NCBI RefSeq assembly: GCF_000496755.2
Contig: NZ_AYKS02000071.1
Coordinates: 248,001-312,000 of the forward strand
Origin: Serratia sp. DD3
GTDB taxonomy: Bacteria > Pseudomonadota > Gammaproteobacteria > Enterobacterales > Enterobacteriaceae
Direction: 5' to 3'
DNA length: 64,000 nucleotides
Position 1 is the first letter of the stretch. Every line of letters starts with the position of its first letter. The notes under the pieces were generated by a model, which had not been told where the DNA came from, made no database searches, and saw nothing but the letters and a program-made list of their open reading frames with translations. Positions 52,102 to 61,304 of this stretch are shown here, one piece after another. The translations under genes and the position numbers were made by a program.

Positions 52102-53799
52102 ATGACAGTAATCAGCGGTATTCTGAAGGATCCTATTGGTGGCCCACGATCCGGTGTAGTCATTGAATTACGCGCAGTCAGAACTTCGGCAACGGTTGTT
52201 AATCAGGCTCGCTCTCAGTCGATCACTGATGCAACTGGCAAGTACACGTTGACTGTAGAGCCTGGCGCATATGACGTAACCGTTACGACAGATGGTCGCC
52301 AGCCTGAGCGTGTGGGCGGCATCACAGTAGCGCTTAACTCAAAGCCCGGCACGCTCAACGATTTCCTGACAATGCCGGGCGAAGCAGATCTAAACCCTGC
52401 AATTGTGGAAGCTGTTGATCGTATGCGTGCAGAAGCAGCAGCATCAGCAGCAGCGGCAAAGATTAGTGAAGTGAATGCAAAAACCAGCTCAGATAATTCC
52501 GCCTCGGTTTTAGCAAATACGTACACTAAGGACAATATTAACAAACTAAATGCGACAGCCAGTTACCTTTCAAATACAGTAACATGGCAAAGGGTGGGGA
52601 AAATTGCAAACTTTGGCCAGAATGGCCGAACACTAATGATCCATTTAGGTGGAAATGGTGGGTATAACGGAGGCACCGGAAATAATGGTTTTGCGACAAT
52701 CATTATCAGATCGGGAAATGGTACTGTAACAACAATTAATAAGCCAGGTAGAGCCTCTGTTAGTGCATACGTGACCGCAGGAACGCTAATTTTAGACATC
52801 GGACTCATCGAATCTGCAGCTAATACATATGAGCTTTATATTAAGTACGATAGTTTTGCTAGTAACATTACTGCGACGATAGACAATACCTCAATTTCAG
52901 ATACGTTTAGCAATTGGACTTGGGATAGAACAGTTATAGATGAGCCTGAGATTATTTTAGGACATGAGATAGTTAAATCGTGGACCTCTACTAATCTAGT
53001 ATCACCTTTAAAAAAAGGCGATTATGGGCTGGGGGGCACTGATCCAATTAATGAAATAGATGCTAATACCATCAGTGCTAACGGCTTTATCAAATATGGC
53101 CCAAATACGCCGAATGCCGAAGGACCGGGATATTGGGCTGGAATCAGTGGTGGTTTTGACTCTACGTCTCGATGGACTATGGTCTTCGGCATTGGTTCGC
53201 CGTCGAACAATAAGATAGCTGTCCGGGGACGAACAAGCGCTGGGGTGTTTTCCCCCTGGTCTATACTATGGCACAGTACTAACACCACGGTCGATGCGAA
53301 CGGCTTCATCAAGAAAGCATCCCCGATAGTCAAATTGTTCGGCGATGGCCAGTGCGAACTGAATGACGAAAGCCACAGTGTGACAACTGAGCGCATCAGC
53401 GAGGGTGTCTACCGGATTTCTGGCACTCTCGGCTTTAACTCTGATGCTGAATGGGGCGGTGTTGACGGTGGAATTGAGATACCGATAGATCGCAACAAGC
53501 TACCTCTTGTGTGGGTGGATTATGAAGTCGATGAGGCGGGCGACTTGCTGATCAAGACTTTCCACCGCATCAATTCGACCGCCCCGGAGTTCGCCCAAAA
53601 CGTCAAAGCCGGATACAAGGAAGGTCAGCCGATCGACATTCCTGCTGGGCGCTGGATCGATCTGCGCGTAGAGATGCCAGCAGGTGACGAACCTGAGCCG
53701 GTGATTGAATCTGAATCAATCCAGCAGCCCGAGGTAGAAACTGATCAGCCTGCCGAGCTGGAACAAGGGGATACACCCGAGGCCGAAACCAAGAAGTAA
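52102..53799 (+). CDS. side tail fibre protein
   Basis: A 565-residue fibre. The N-terminal domain (MTVISGILKDPIGGPRSGVV, about 1-130) is the prophage tail-fibre N-terminal attachment domain. The middle (about 150-320) is encoded by AT-rich DNA and is unfamiliar. The C-terminal part (about 395-530, FGDGQCELNDESHSVTTERI) is a widespread fibre-tip domain, followed by an acidic Glu/Gln/Pro tail. Two ANGFIK segments flank a swappable block. The start at 52102 has GGAG nine bases upstream. Confidence 0.9.
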   Translation: MTVISGILKDPIGGPRSGVVIELRAVRTSATVVNQARSQSITDATGKYTLTVEPGAYDVTVTTDGRQPERVGGITVALNSKPGTLNDFLTMPGEADLNPAIVEAVDRMRAEAAASAAAAKISEVNAKTSSDNSASVLANTYTKDNINKLNATASYLSNTVTWQRVGKIANFGQNGRTLMIHLGGNGGYNGGTGNNGFATIIIRSGNGTVTTINKPGRASVSAYVTAGTLILDIGLIESAANTYELYIKYDSFASNITATIDNTSISDTFSNWTWDRTVIDEPEIILGHEIVKSWTSTNLVSPLKKGDYGLGGTDPINEIDANTISANGFIKYGPNTPNAEGPGYWAGISGGFDSTSRWTMVFGIGSPSNNKIAVRGRTSAGVFSPWSILWHSTNTTVDANGFIKKASPIVKLFGDGQCELNDESHSVTTERISEGVYRISGTLGFNSDAEWGGVDGGIEIPIDRNKLPLVWVDYEVDEAGDLLIKTFHRINSTAPEFAQNVKAGYKEGQPIDIPAGRWIDLRVEMPAGDEPEPVIESESIQQPEVETDQPAELEQGDTPEAETKK

Positions 53800-53833
53800 A
53801 ACTTTATGCACCCCTGGCGTTTTTCGTCGGAGG

Positions 53834-53871
53834 TTTTACCATAGTTTTACCATTTTTTTACCATGGTAAAA
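53834..53871. repeat. three TTTTACCAT repeats at 11-bp spacing with a 16-bp palindrome
   Basis: TTTTACCAT starts at 53834, 53845 and 53856. The third is half of the perfect palindrome TTTTACCATGGTAAAA. They lie between the fibre stop and the terminator beside int. Helical phasing suggests a protein-binding array. Confidence 0.7.
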
Positions 53872-53884
53872 TTACAGACATAAA

Positions 53885-53910
53885 AAAACCAACCGTAACA
53901 GGTTGGTTTT
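53885..53910. terminator. bidirectional terminator between fibre and int
   Basis: AAAACCAACC-GTAACA-GGTTGGTTTT with A/T runs on both sides. It would end late transcription (plus) and int transcription (minus). Confidence 0.85.
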
Positions 53911-53922
53911 TCTACAAAAAGT

Positions 53923-53972
53923 TGGTCGGCATGAGAGGATTCGAACCTCCGACCCCCGACACCCCATGACGG
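53923..53972 (-). pseudogene. 50-bp 3' fragment of tRNA-Pro(GGG)
   Basis: Read on the minus strand it runs from the anticodon arm (CCGTCATGGGGTGTCGG, anticodon GGG) through the T arm (GGAGGTTCGAATCCT) to the acceptor end GCCGACCA, matching the 3' two-thirds of enterobacterial proL with perhaps two differences. The 5' part of a tRNA is absent, so it cannot be functional. It ends 12 bp from the int stop. Its span equals the long core type of phage att sites in tRNA genes, so it is probably a relic or captured att site. Confidence 0.8.
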
Positions 53973-53984
53973 AACGGATTCTGG

Positions 53985-55166
53985 TTAAATTACATCCCCA
54001 TCAATCCAGTCAGCCCACCACTGCATCATTTCACGCCGAGTGTCTAAATACTTGGCGTGGTTATATATCCCGCGGGTTCCCGCGCTATTAACGTGAGCAA
54101 GCTGTGCCTCTATAGCATCACTATTCCAGTGCTTTTCATTTAACACGGTACTGAATTGATGCCTAAATCCATGGCCTGATGTCCTGCCTTCATAACCGAT
54201 CCGGCGAATAACACCCAGGATCGTGTTTTCACTAATGTATTTATTCTTGTCACTTCTCCCCACAAAAACATATTTATAATTTCCGGTTATTGGCTGCAGC
54301 CCTATAAGCAGATCTATAACTTGCCGTGACATAGGCACAACGTGCAATCTTCTTCCCTTCATGACTTCAGGATCGACGGTTATCAGCGCGTTTTCAAAGT
54401 CGATGTTTTCCCATGTCATTGTGCGGAGCTCTATCGTTCTAAGTGCCGTGTATTGCAAAATCTGAGTGGCCACTTTTGATATAACGCTACCGCCATAACT
54501 TGCCAGCGCTTTATTGAATTCGTGGATCTGATCCATGGGGAGGAATGGATAGTTCTGCTTTCTGTACCCCTTCATAGCATCAACCAGATCAGGCGCAGGG
54601 TTGTACTTTGCGCGGCCCGTCACAATGGCATAGCGGAAAACCTCACCGCATCGCCGCCTGGCTTTATCCGCTCTTTCCATGGCACCACGTTCTTCATACA
54701 ATCGAATCACTTTCAGCAATACCATTGGCTCGACTTCTGCCATTGTTAAATGGCCAATGGTGGGCAGAATGTCATCCTCAAACATGGTTTTAATATCTGC
54801 AGCGTATTTGATAGACCATACCGCTGATTTGTGCGCATGCCATTCATTGAAAATACTTCCAAATGAATCTTCAACCGCACCTGGTTGTAGTGGTTTCTGT
54901 CTTTTTTCCACCTGCTTGAGTTCTGCAGGATCAATACCAACAAGCAATTTCATTTTTGCGTCTGATTGCTTAGATCTTGCCTCGGTTAATCCGATCTCAG
55001 GGTAGGGGCCAATGACTAACGTTTTCTCTTTACCGTCGAAACGGTAACGCATGCGCCAGACCTTCTTTCCGCTTGTTGGCACAAAAAGAAACAGACCGCC
55101 AGAATCAGCCAGGCGGTATGCCTTCTCTTTTGGTTTTGCTGCATCTATCTGCTTGACTGTGAGCAT
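53985..55166 (-). CDS. intS: tyrosine integrase, IntS type
   Basis: A 393-residue P4-type integrase: N-terminal DUF4102 arm-binding domain (MLTVKQIDAAKPKEKAYRL), core-binding domain, and catalytic domain with Arg in YTALRTIELRTM, H-x-x-R in GHGFRHQFST, and the nucleophile Tyr in GTRGIYNHAKYLD. It closely resembles E. coli CPS-53 IntS, which uses argW. The start at 55166 gives the family N-terminus; the open frame continues to 55217. It reads away from the tRNA, as usual for P4-type islands. Confidence 0.93.
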   Translation of the reverse strand: MLTVKQIDAAKPKEKAYRLADSGGLFLFVPTSGKKVWRMRYRFDGKEKTLVIGPYPEIGLTEARSKQSDAKMKLLVGIDPAELKQVEKRQKPLQPGAVEDSFGSIFNEWHAHKSAVWSIKYAADIKTMFEDDILPTIGHLTMAEVEPMVLLKVIRLYEERGAMERADKARRRCGEVFRYAIVTGRAKYNPAPDLVDAMKGYRKQNYPFLPMDQIHEFNKALASYGGSVISKVATQILQYTALRTIELRTMTWENIDFENALITVDPEVMKGRRLHVVPMSRQVIDLLIGLQPITGNYKYVFVGRSDKNKYISENTILGVIRRIGYEGRTSGHGFRHQFSTVLNEKHWNSDAIEAQLAHVNSAGTRGIYNHAKYLDTRREMMQWWADWIDGDVI

Positions 55167-55220
55167 GTGGGCATAATTCCGCATGGTTTTTTCATTGTGC
55201 CCACAATATGCCCGCAAAAG
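55166..55220. promoter_or_regulatory. candidate integrase arm-type sites beside attR
   Basis: TGCCCACA occurs on the minus strand at 55166-55173 and on the plus strand at 55198-55205; ATGCCCGCAAAAG is at 55208-55220. The words match those beside attL. They overlap the int start, so integrase may autoregulate. Confidence 0.6.
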
Positions 55221-55234
55221 GTCGTTGTAGTCAA

Positions 55235-55325
55235 TTCGCTTTGATTCTTTTATGTTCGCAATGAAAGCGCTTAAAGGCTTATGTGGCGGGGGTTTGTTCG
55301 CTTTGGGTTATGTCGGTTCGCTTTG
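55235..55325 (+). repeat. three TTCGCTTTG direct repeats next to the core
   Basis: Copies at 55235-55243, 55297-55305 and 55317-55325; the last two are 20 bp apart and end three bases from the att core. They are candidate excisionase or accessory sites. Confidence 0.6.
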
Positions 55326-55327
55326 AG

Positions 55328-55342
55328 ATGGTGTCCCCTGCA
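55328..55342. other. attR core within the tRNA-Arg 3' end
   Basis: ATGGTGTCCCCTGCA, identical to 12912-12926. It covers the CCA end and acceptor/T-arm strand of the tRNA, so integration restores the gene. Confidence 0.9.
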
Positions 55343-55403
55343 GGAATCGAACCTGCAACTAGCCCTTAGGAGGGGCTCGTTATATCCATTTAACTAAGAG
55401 GAC
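55329..55403 (-). tRNA. argW: tRNA-Arg (anticodon CCU)
   Basis: 75 nt on the minus strand. The 7-bp acceptor stem is GTCCTCT/AGGGGAC, D arm with AGTTAAATGGATA, anticodon loop CTCCTAA (CCU), T arm GCAGGTTCGATTCCTGC, encoded CCA. Nearly identical to E. coli argW. It decodes the rare AGG codon. The gene is intact on the right of the prophage. Confidence 0.96.
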
Positions 55404-55801
55404 GCTGAGCAGAGATTATACTCTTTGATCAAGTCGTTATCTTACCGTAATTCCTCATGATTTTTCAAGTCATCCTCTGCGCGCGGTTCAGTGAGCTTTT
55501 CGGTGTTTGTTCACTCAGGGTGGCAAGAGACAGGGCAGATGCAGGCTCATATTATGTCAATGAGAATTTACAATTCGGTTCACTGTTTTCCTTGCCAAGC
55601 TAAAACAGTGATCTTTCATTAAGTTAGTTGTTGACGATTCATTGACAATACTGATGATGGTTAGTGTATAACATATTGATTTCTAGGTGACTTGTTGCCT
55701 TTGAACTTATTCTTGCTACTATTGCAATGGTATTAGTCAAATTTATTCACTGGCAAACTGCCGATAACCAGCAATAAACCGTGATAATAGTAGGGATGAT
55801 A
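55404..55801. other. intergenic region between tRNA-Arg and ldtE
   Basis: No gene. It has the tRNA promoter at its left end and the ldtE promoter in its AT-rich right part (several TTGAC-like and TATAAC/TATTGA-like words at 55625-55690, not resolvable by eye). Confidence 0.5.
55415..55420 (-). promoter_or_regulatory. -10 box of the tRNA-Arg gene
   Basis: A perfect TATAAT on the minus strand, 12 bp ahead of the tRNA 5' end. The -35 is weak. Confidence 0.6.
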
Positions 55802-56728
55802 ATGAAACGTGTGTTGACTTTAATTGGTGTGCTGTTGGCTACGGTAGTGACCGGTGCCCAAGCCACTAATGTAAACGAATATCCATTACCACCGCCAGGC
55901 AGCCGTCTGATTGGTGAAAATAAGGTCTATAACGTCACTAAGGATGGCCGTTCCTTGGAAGCCATTGCTGCTGAGTTCAAAGTGGGCCTATTGGGAATGT
56001 TAGAAGCTAATCCGGGGACTGACCCTTACCTGCCAAAGCCGGGTTCGGCGTTGACTATCCCACTGCAGATGCTGTTGCCAGATACGCCGCGGGAAGGGAT
56101 TGTGGTGAATCTTGCGGAACTGCGTCTTTACTATTACCCGCCAGGTGAAAACAAAGTGATTGTCTATCCGATCGGTATTGGTCAGACGGGTATGCATACA
56201 CCGCTGAAGGTGACGTCAATCAGTCAGATGATTCGTAACCCTACCTGGACACCGACACCAAATATTCGTAAGCGCTATCTTGCAGACGGTATCACGTTAC
56301 CTGCTGTGGTACCGGCAGGGCCTGAAAATCCGATGGGGTTGTTTGCTATGCGTCTGTCCATGGCAGGGGGCAATTATCTGATTCACGGTACCAATGCTAA
56401 TTTCGGTATTGGCATGCGTGTTAGCTCGGGTTGTATTCGTTTGCGTCCAGATGACATTGAAGCGCTGTTCAATATGGTGTCAGCAGGAACACGAGTACAG
56501 ATTATCAATGAGCCAGTAAAAGCCTCGGTTGAGCCGGATGGTAAACGTTATGTAGAAGTTCATCAGCCTTTGTCGAAAGTAGAGAGTGATGATCCACAGA
56601 CTATGCCAATCCTGCTTTCTAGTAGTAAGAAAGCATTTGCTGCTGATGGGCAGACAGATAGAGCAAAATTCGACAGCGCGATGGAACGGCGTTCTGGCAT
56701 ACCGGTGCTGGTCAGTGTAGGGCAATAG
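55802..56728 (+). CDS. ldtE: L,D-transpeptidase LdtE (YnhG/ErfK-SrfK family)
   Basis: A 308-residue periplasmic enzyme: signal peptide (cleavage at AQA-TN near 22), a LysM-like domain (KVYNVTKDGRSLEAIAAEF, about 42-90) and the YkuD catalytic domain with HGTNANFGIG and the Cys motif VSSGCIRL (about 220). It forms 3-3 meso-DAP cross-links in peptidoglycan; paralogues attach Lpp. The ATG at 55802 has AGGG six bases upstream. Adjacent to lpp, as in E. coli. Confidence 0.93.
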   Translation: MKRVLTLIGVLLATVVTGAQATNVNEYPLPPPGSRLIGENKVYNVTKDGRSLEAIAAEFKVGLLGMLEANPGTDPYLPKPGSALTIPLQMLLPDTPREGIVVNLAELRLYYYPPGENKVIVYPIGIGQTGMHTPLKVTSISQMIRNPTWTPTPNIRKRYLADGITLPAVVPAGPENPMGLFAMRLSMAGGNYLIHGTNANFGIGMRVSSGCIRLRPDDIEALFNMVSAGTRVQIINEPVKASVEPDGKRYVEVHQPLSKVESDDPQTMPILLSSSKKAFAADGQTDRAKFDSAMERRSGIPVLVSVGQ

Positions 56729-56830
56729 CATTTAAACAGCTTGTAGCGCCTTATAGGAGCTAATTGCAGGCTTGAACCATCAATCAGTTGAGTGGGTTAA
56801 AAACGCTTGGCTAATGGGTTAACAAGAAGG

Positions 56831-56856
56831 GGGCTGGCATCTGTCGGCCCTTTTTT
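56831..56856 (+). terminator. terminator of ldtE
   Basis: GGGCTGG-CATCTG-TCGGCCC (with G-U pairs) then TTTTTT. Confidence 0.75.
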
Positions 56857-56905
56857 GTGGCTGGTAGTGAGTGGACTAAAATGCGATATAGTGGAGCTGA
56901 GAAGC

Positions 56906-56935
56906 AAAAAAAAACGGCGCACTAAGCGCCGTTTT
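56906..56935 (-). terminator. terminator of lpp
   Basis: AAAACGGCGC-ACTAA-GCGCCGTTTT; on the minus strand a T9 run follows the stem. Confidence 0.9.
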
Positions 56936-56951
56936 GATAACATAGGCAATC

Positions 56952-57188
56952 TTACTTTCTGTAAGAATGAGCCATGTTGTCCAGACGCTGGTTAGCGCGC
57001 GCTGCTTCGTCTTTAGCAGTTTGAACGTCAGCACGAACTGCGTTCACGTCGTTGCTCAGTTGGTCAACTTTAGAGTTCAGAGTCTGAACGTCAGAAGACA
57101 GTTGATCCAATTTAGCAGTGCTTGAGCAACCAGCCAGCATAGTAGAAGCTAAGATTACCGCGCCCAGTACCAGTTTAGTACGATTCAT
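56952..57188 (-). CDS. lpp: major outer membrane (Braun) lipoprotein Lpp
   Basis: 78 residues: signal with lipobox LAGC (Cys21 lipidated), then the trimeric coiled-coil heptads ([20 protein letters not shown]...) and the C-terminal Lys78, which L,D-transpeptidases join to peptidoglycan. GAGGG is seven bases before the ATG. The penultimate part DNMAHSYRK differs from E. coli's TKYRK. Among the most abundant cell proteins. Confidence 0.97.
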   Translation of the reverse strand: MNRTKLVLGAVILASTMLAGCSSTAKLDQLSSDVQTLNSKVDQLSNDVNAVRADVQTAKDEAARANQRLDNMAHSYRK

Positions 57189-57231
57189 TATAACACCCTC
57201 TAGATTAAGTTAATCTCCATGTAGCGTCATA

Positions 57232-57238
57232 AGTATTA
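57232..57238 (-). promoter_or_regulatory. lpp promoter -10 region
   Basis: TAATACT on the minus strand followed by the conserved leader (GACGCTACATGGAGATTAAC) known from E. coli lpp. Confidence 0.7.
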
Positions 57239-57475
57239 CATAAACTTTTTTCGAAAGAGAATAATTTTTTATATTTGGGCTCTTATTTTTGATCGTTCGC
57301 TCAAACTTGCACCTTTTTTTACAAAAGAGTTAAAAAAGCAAAGAAAAACAGGTGGATTTTACGGCGTAATCTTTGGTTTTGCCTGGTTAAATAATGAGCA
57401 GGTGGATGTATTCTTAAGAACTCAGGTTCAAAAGCAGGCACGGGGCTGATAAAAATCGTGCCTGCTTGGTAATGA

Positions 57476-58228
57476 TCAGTTACGTAGTAACATATACAGA
57501 CGGGATAGATAAATCAGTAATAGAGCAGAAACCAGATTGCTCAATGCAGTCAACACTACGCTGGCAACCTGAGGCGTTAACACAGATGACTGACTGATCA
57601 TAAACAGCACCAGTAACTTAGCGGCTAACCACAGCATCATTGCCGGGACGATCACTCGGGCATTGGCAAAAGCCAGCTTGCAACTCTGCCTGAGAGAAGC
57701 AAAGATGCCAGGGCGGTCAGCAAAATAAATCACCGGAGCTAATGAGAACGAGATAGCCAAGATCACGCCCGGTACAATAAATAGCGTAAGACCTAATTGG
57801 ATCAGAAGGGTACAGATAAACAACATCAGCAGTAAGCCGGGTAATTGTGGTACGGAGTTACCCATTGCTCGTAATGCGCTGGTGGTATGGCCCGCAGATA
57901 CCATGCCTATTAACGTGAGAACCCCGCCCACCAGTAAAACATTCCCTACCAAGGCAGAGACGGTTGCGGTAGCAGAGAGTTTCAATAACAGCATTTGCTG
58001 TTCTGGTGTCATACTTTGAATGATTTCCTGGATCCCCATTCCTGCTGTGGAAGCTAAATCATTTTCCGTGACACTCAACAGTTTTAACTGCTCAACATCT
58101 GGTCTGAAAGCATGATTAAGCAACACAGAAATAAATGCCGTCAGCAGGGCTATCAGCAAGATACCGACCACCTGGTTACGGAAAAAGTTAAAACTGTCAC
58201 GGTATAACATGCTGGCCGTGATAGGCAT
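57476..58228 (-). CDS. yciC: YciC family inner-membrane protein (UPF0259)
   Basis: A 250-residue protein with about six membrane helices: [23 protein letters not shown] opening (part shown), [39 protein letters not shown]. The family function is unknown. It is divergent from ompW, as in E. coli. Confidence 0.93.
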   Translation of the reverse strand: MPITASMLYRDSFNFFRNQVVGILLIALLTAFISVLLNHAFRPDVEQLKLLSVTENDLASTAGMGIQEIIQSMTPEQQMLLLKLSATATVSALVGNVLLVGGVLTLIGMVSAGHTTSALRAMGNSVPQLPGLLLMLFICTLLIQLGLTLFIVPGVILAISFSLAPVIYFADRPGIFASLRQSCKLAFANARVIVPAMMLWLAAKLLVLFMISQSSVLTPQVASVVLTALSNLVSALLLIYLSRLYMLLRN

Positions 58229-58573
58229 GCGGACTCCTTGGCGTCGATAGCAAAATAAATCAGTGTGTAATTGTACCCTGTTCTGTGCTGCTGTTGCACC
58301 CCGTGAAATACTCAGCGCTGATTTCTTCTACGATTATTGTATCAGCCACGAAAATGGCAGCGGTTTGAGCAACTGGAATTTCATATCGATCCGTTCACTG
58401 GCAGGTTGTGATTTTTGATTTACATCAAAATAGGTTTTTATTTCGATTCTGTTAATTGTTGTTTTTGGTGGAAATTTACAACTCTAGGCACAAGATGTGA
58501 TCTCGATTGGATCATAACTCGCTGTAAATAGGTATATTTAACCCGGATATAAACCACAAAAATGGAATGGATA
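58229..58573. other. divergent yciC-ompW regulatory region
   Basis: No gene. It contains the FNR site at 58415-58428 and AT-rich promoter sequence for both genes. Confidence 0.6.
58415..58428. promoter_or_regulatory. FNR-binding site upstream of ompW
   Basis: TTGATTTACATCAA is a perfect match to TTGAT-N4-ATCAA, 146 bp before the ompW start. FNR activation of ompW under oxygen limitation is known in E. coli. Confidence 0.85.
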
Positions 58574-59215
58574 ATGAAAAAGACAACTCTGGTGATATTG
58601 GCTACCATGCTGACGCCGATGTTAGCAAGCGCGCATCAAGCTGGTGATTTCTTGGTCCGTGCAGGTACGGCAACCGTACGTCCGAATGCCGGCTCCGATA
58701 ATGTTCTGGGGCAGGGCTCTTTCGATGTTAATAACAATACACAATTAGGGCTGACCCTTGGTTATATGGTCACCGATAACATTGGTGTTGAGCTGTTGGC
58801 TGCCACCCCTTTCCGCCATTCAGTTTCGCTCAATGGTTCCGCTGTTAATGGAACCATAGCGACAGTCGAGCATTTACCGCCGACCCTGATGGCGCAGTAC
58901 TATTTTGGTGATAAGCAGGACAAACTGCGTCCTTACTTGGGTATCGGTGTCAACTACACCATGTTCTTTGATGAGAAGTTTAACGACTATGGTAACAGTG
59001 CTGGTGTGAGTAATCTGGACCTGAAAAACTCCTGGGGTGTAGCGGGGCAAGCTGGCCTGGATTACAACCTGGATGAGCACTGGATGCTGAATATGTCAGT
59101 CTGGTGGATGGATATCAAAACCGATGTACGCTTTGATGTTGCCGGGCAAAGTCAGAGTATTGACACTCGTCTCGATCCCTTTGTGTTTATGTTTGGCGCA
59201 GGTTATCGCTTCTAA
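58574..59215 (+). CDS. ompW: outer membrane protein OmpW
   Basis: A 213-residue 8-stranded beta-barrel: signal peptide (MKKTTLVILATMLTPMLASA), mature start HQAGDFLVRAGTATVRPN, and a C-terminal Phe (FGAGYRF). It passes small hydrophobic compounds and is a colicin S4 receptor in E. coli. The start at 58574 gives the normal signal; four extra residues from 58562 are possible. Confidence 0.95.
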   Translation: MKKTTLVILATMLTPMLASAHQAGDFLVRAGTATVRPNAGSDNVLGQGSFDVNNNTQLGLTLGYMVTDNIGVELLAATPFRHSVSLNGSAVNGTIATVEHLPPTLMAQYYFGDKQDKLRPYLGIGVNYTMFFDEKFNDYGNSAGVSNLDLKNSWGVAGQAGLDYNLDEHWMLNMSVWWMDIKTDVRFDVAGQSQSIDTRLDPFVFMFGAGYRF

Positions 59216-59227
59216 ATCAGTCCATTC

Positions 59228-59254
59228 AGGAGGCGCTTTTGGCGCCTCCTTCTT
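59228..59254. terminator. terminator between ompW and trpA
   Basis: AGGAGGCGC-TTTTG-GCGCCTCCT then TCTTGT; it may serve both convergent units. Confidence 0.75.
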
Positions 59255-59278
59255 GTGACCCGGTCATAATAGAAGCGG

Positions 59279-60085
59279 TTATACGCGCGTTGCCGTTTTC
59301 ATTCTGCGAACAAAGTCCCCTAATTTAGCTAACATATCATCAGGTTGAGCCAGGTTCTGTTCGATGATTTTGACAATAGCGGAGCCAGAGATTGCCCCCG
59401 CGGCCCCCGCTTGTAAGGTCTCCTTAACTTGAGAAGGCTCAGAGATGCCAAACCCTTGTAATGGTGGCGGTGCGTTATATTCACGTAGCTTATTTACCAA
59501 ATGGTGCAGTGGTAACTGCGCGCGACTTTCGGCTCCTGTCACCCCGGCGCGTGAAAGCAGATAGGTATAACCACGGCCATGGGAAGCAATGTTGCGCAGC
59601 AAATCATCATCAGCATTGGGTGGGCAAATATAGATGGGAGCGATGCCATGGCGGGTTGCAGCAGCACGAAAGGGTGCCGATTCTTCGAATGGCACATCAG
59701 CCACCAATACCGAGTCAACCCCCACCTCAGCACAACGCTGGTAAAACGCATCAATACCACGATGGAAGACCAGGTTGGCATACATCAGTAGGCCAATGGG
59801 GATCTGGGGATGTTTCTGGCGTATTGCCGCCAGTATTTCGAAACATTGTGTAGGTGTCACCCCAGCAGCAAAAGCACGTAGTGTGGCATTTTGAATGGTT
59901 GGGCCGTCAGCGAGAGGATCTGAGAAGGGGATCCCCAACTCCAGGGCATCGGCACCGTTTTCTATCAAGGTATCAATGATTTTTAGTGATAACGCCGGGT
60001 TTGGATCCCCCAGGGTAACAAATGGGACGAACGCGCCTTCTTTATTATGTTCTAAGCGCTTGAACAGTTGCTGATATCGTTCCAT
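59279..60085 (-). CDS. trpA: tryptophan synthase alpha chain
   Basis: 268 residues, usual length. Catalytic Glu in [16 protein letters not shown] (about 46-61) and Asp in [13 protein letters not shown] (about 56-65 of the barrel's loop 2 region), GFGISEP and [12 protein letters not shown] phosphate-binding. It cleaves indole-3-glycerol phosphate to indole and channels it to TrpB. Start overlaps the trpB stop by one base. Confidence 0.97.
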   Translation of the reverse strand: MERYQQLFKRLEHNKEGAFVPFVTLGDPNPALSLKIIDTLIENGADALELGIPFSDPLADGPTIQNATLRAFAAGVTPTQCFEILAAIRQKHPQIPIGLLMYANLVFHRGIDAFYQRCAEVGVDSVLVADVPFEESAPFRAAATRHGIAPIYICPPNADDDLLRNIASHGRGYTYLLSRAGVTGAESRAQLPLHHLVNKLREYNAPPPLQGFGISEPSQVKETLQAGAAGAISGSAIVKIIEQNLAQPDDMLAKLGDFVRRMKTATRV

Positions 60086-61275
60086 CAGATTTCTCCCCGT
60101 GCTTGCAAAATATCGTGAACGGTAAATATGTCTTTGTCGCCGCGGCCAGATAGGTTAACCACCAGAATTTGCTCTTTCTCCGGGGCTTCACGCACCATTT
60201 TCAGCGCATGTGCCAGAGCATGAGAGGACTCCAGTGCCGGGATAATCCCTTCGTGGCGAGAAAGCGCTTTAAAGGCATCCAGAGCCTCTTCATCAGTAAT
60301 AGAAACGTATTCTGCACGGCCAATACTGTTCAGATAGGCATGCTGTGGGCCGACAGAAGGAAAATCCAGCCCGGCAGAAATTGAATAGGATTCTTCGATC
60401 TGCCCTTCAGAGGTTTGCATCATCGGCGATTTCATCCCGAAGTAGATACCGATGCGGCCATGCTTCAGCGGTGCGCCATGTTGACCGGTTTCGATACCCA
60501 GACCGGCGGGTTCAACGCCAATCAGGCCAACACTGCTTTCATCAATGAAATCCGCAAACATGCCGATGGCGTTGGAGCCACCACCGACACAAGCCAGGAC
60601 GGCGTCAGGTAGGCGACCTTCACGCTCCAACACTTGGCGTTTGGTTTCTTCACCAATCATGCGTTGGAATTCACGGACGATGGTCGGGAAGGGGTGAGGA
60701 CCGGCAGCAGTACCCAACATATAGTGAGCCTTTTCATAGGAGCCAGACCAGTCACGCAGGGCTTCATTACAGGCGTCTTTTAAGGTCGCAGAACCACTGT
60801 GTACGGCGATCACTTCCGCACCCATCAAACGCATACGGAACACGTTTGGCGATTGGCGTTCAATGTCTTTGGCACCCATATAGATGCGGCATTTGAGGCC
60901 GAGCAGGGCACAGGCAAGTGCAGAGGCGACACCATGTTGACCTGCGCCGGTTTCTGCGATGATCTCAGTTTTACCCATACGCTTGGCCAACAGCGCTTGG
61001 CCCAGTACCTGGTTGGTTTTGTGCGCGCCACCATGTAGCAGATCTTCACGCTTCAGGTAGAGCTTGGTCTTAGTACCTGCAGTCAGATTTTTACACAGTG
61101 TTAGCGCAGTTGGCCGCCCTGCGTAGTTGCGTAGTAAGTCGATAAATTCTGCTTGAAACTCTGGGTCACGCTGCGCGCTGACAAAGGCTTCTTCAAGTTG
61201 TTTTAACGCCGGCATCAGAATTTGTGGTACGTATTGCCCACCAAATTCGCCAAAGTAAGGGTTAAGTAAGGTCAT
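60085..61275 (-). CDS. trpB: tryptophan synthase beta chain
   Basis: 396 residues. The PLP lysine is in [20 protein letters not shown] (His-Lys-Thr-Asn), with [10 protein letters not shown] binding the cofactor phosphate. It joins indole to serine. It follows trpCF by 29 bases. Confidence 0.98.
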   Translation of the reverse strand: MTLLNPYFGEFGGQYVPQILMPALKQLEEAFVSAQRDPEFQAEFIDLLRNYAGRPTALTLCKNLTAGTKTKLYLKREDLLHGGAHKTNQVLGQALLAKRMGKTEIIAETGAGQHGVASALACALLGLKCRIYMGAKDIERQSPNVFRMRLMGAEVIAVHSGSATLKDACNEALRDWSGSYEKAHYMLGTAAGPHPFPTIVREFQRMIGEETKRQVLEREGRLPDAVLACVGGGSNAIGMFADFIDESSVGLIGVEPAGLGIETGQHGAPLKHGRIGIYFGMKSPMMQTSEGQIEESYSISAGLDFPSVGPQHAYLNSIGRAEYVSITDEEALDAFKALSRHEGIIPALESSHALAHALKMVREAPEKEQILVVNLSGRGDKDIFTVHDILQARGEI

Positions 61276-61304
61276 TATTTTTCCCGTTATTATCTATGAA
61301 AAGA

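Noticed and set aside
53923..53972. Functional tRNA-Pro gene
   Set aside because: The 5' acceptor strand and D arm are missing; only the 3' part is present.
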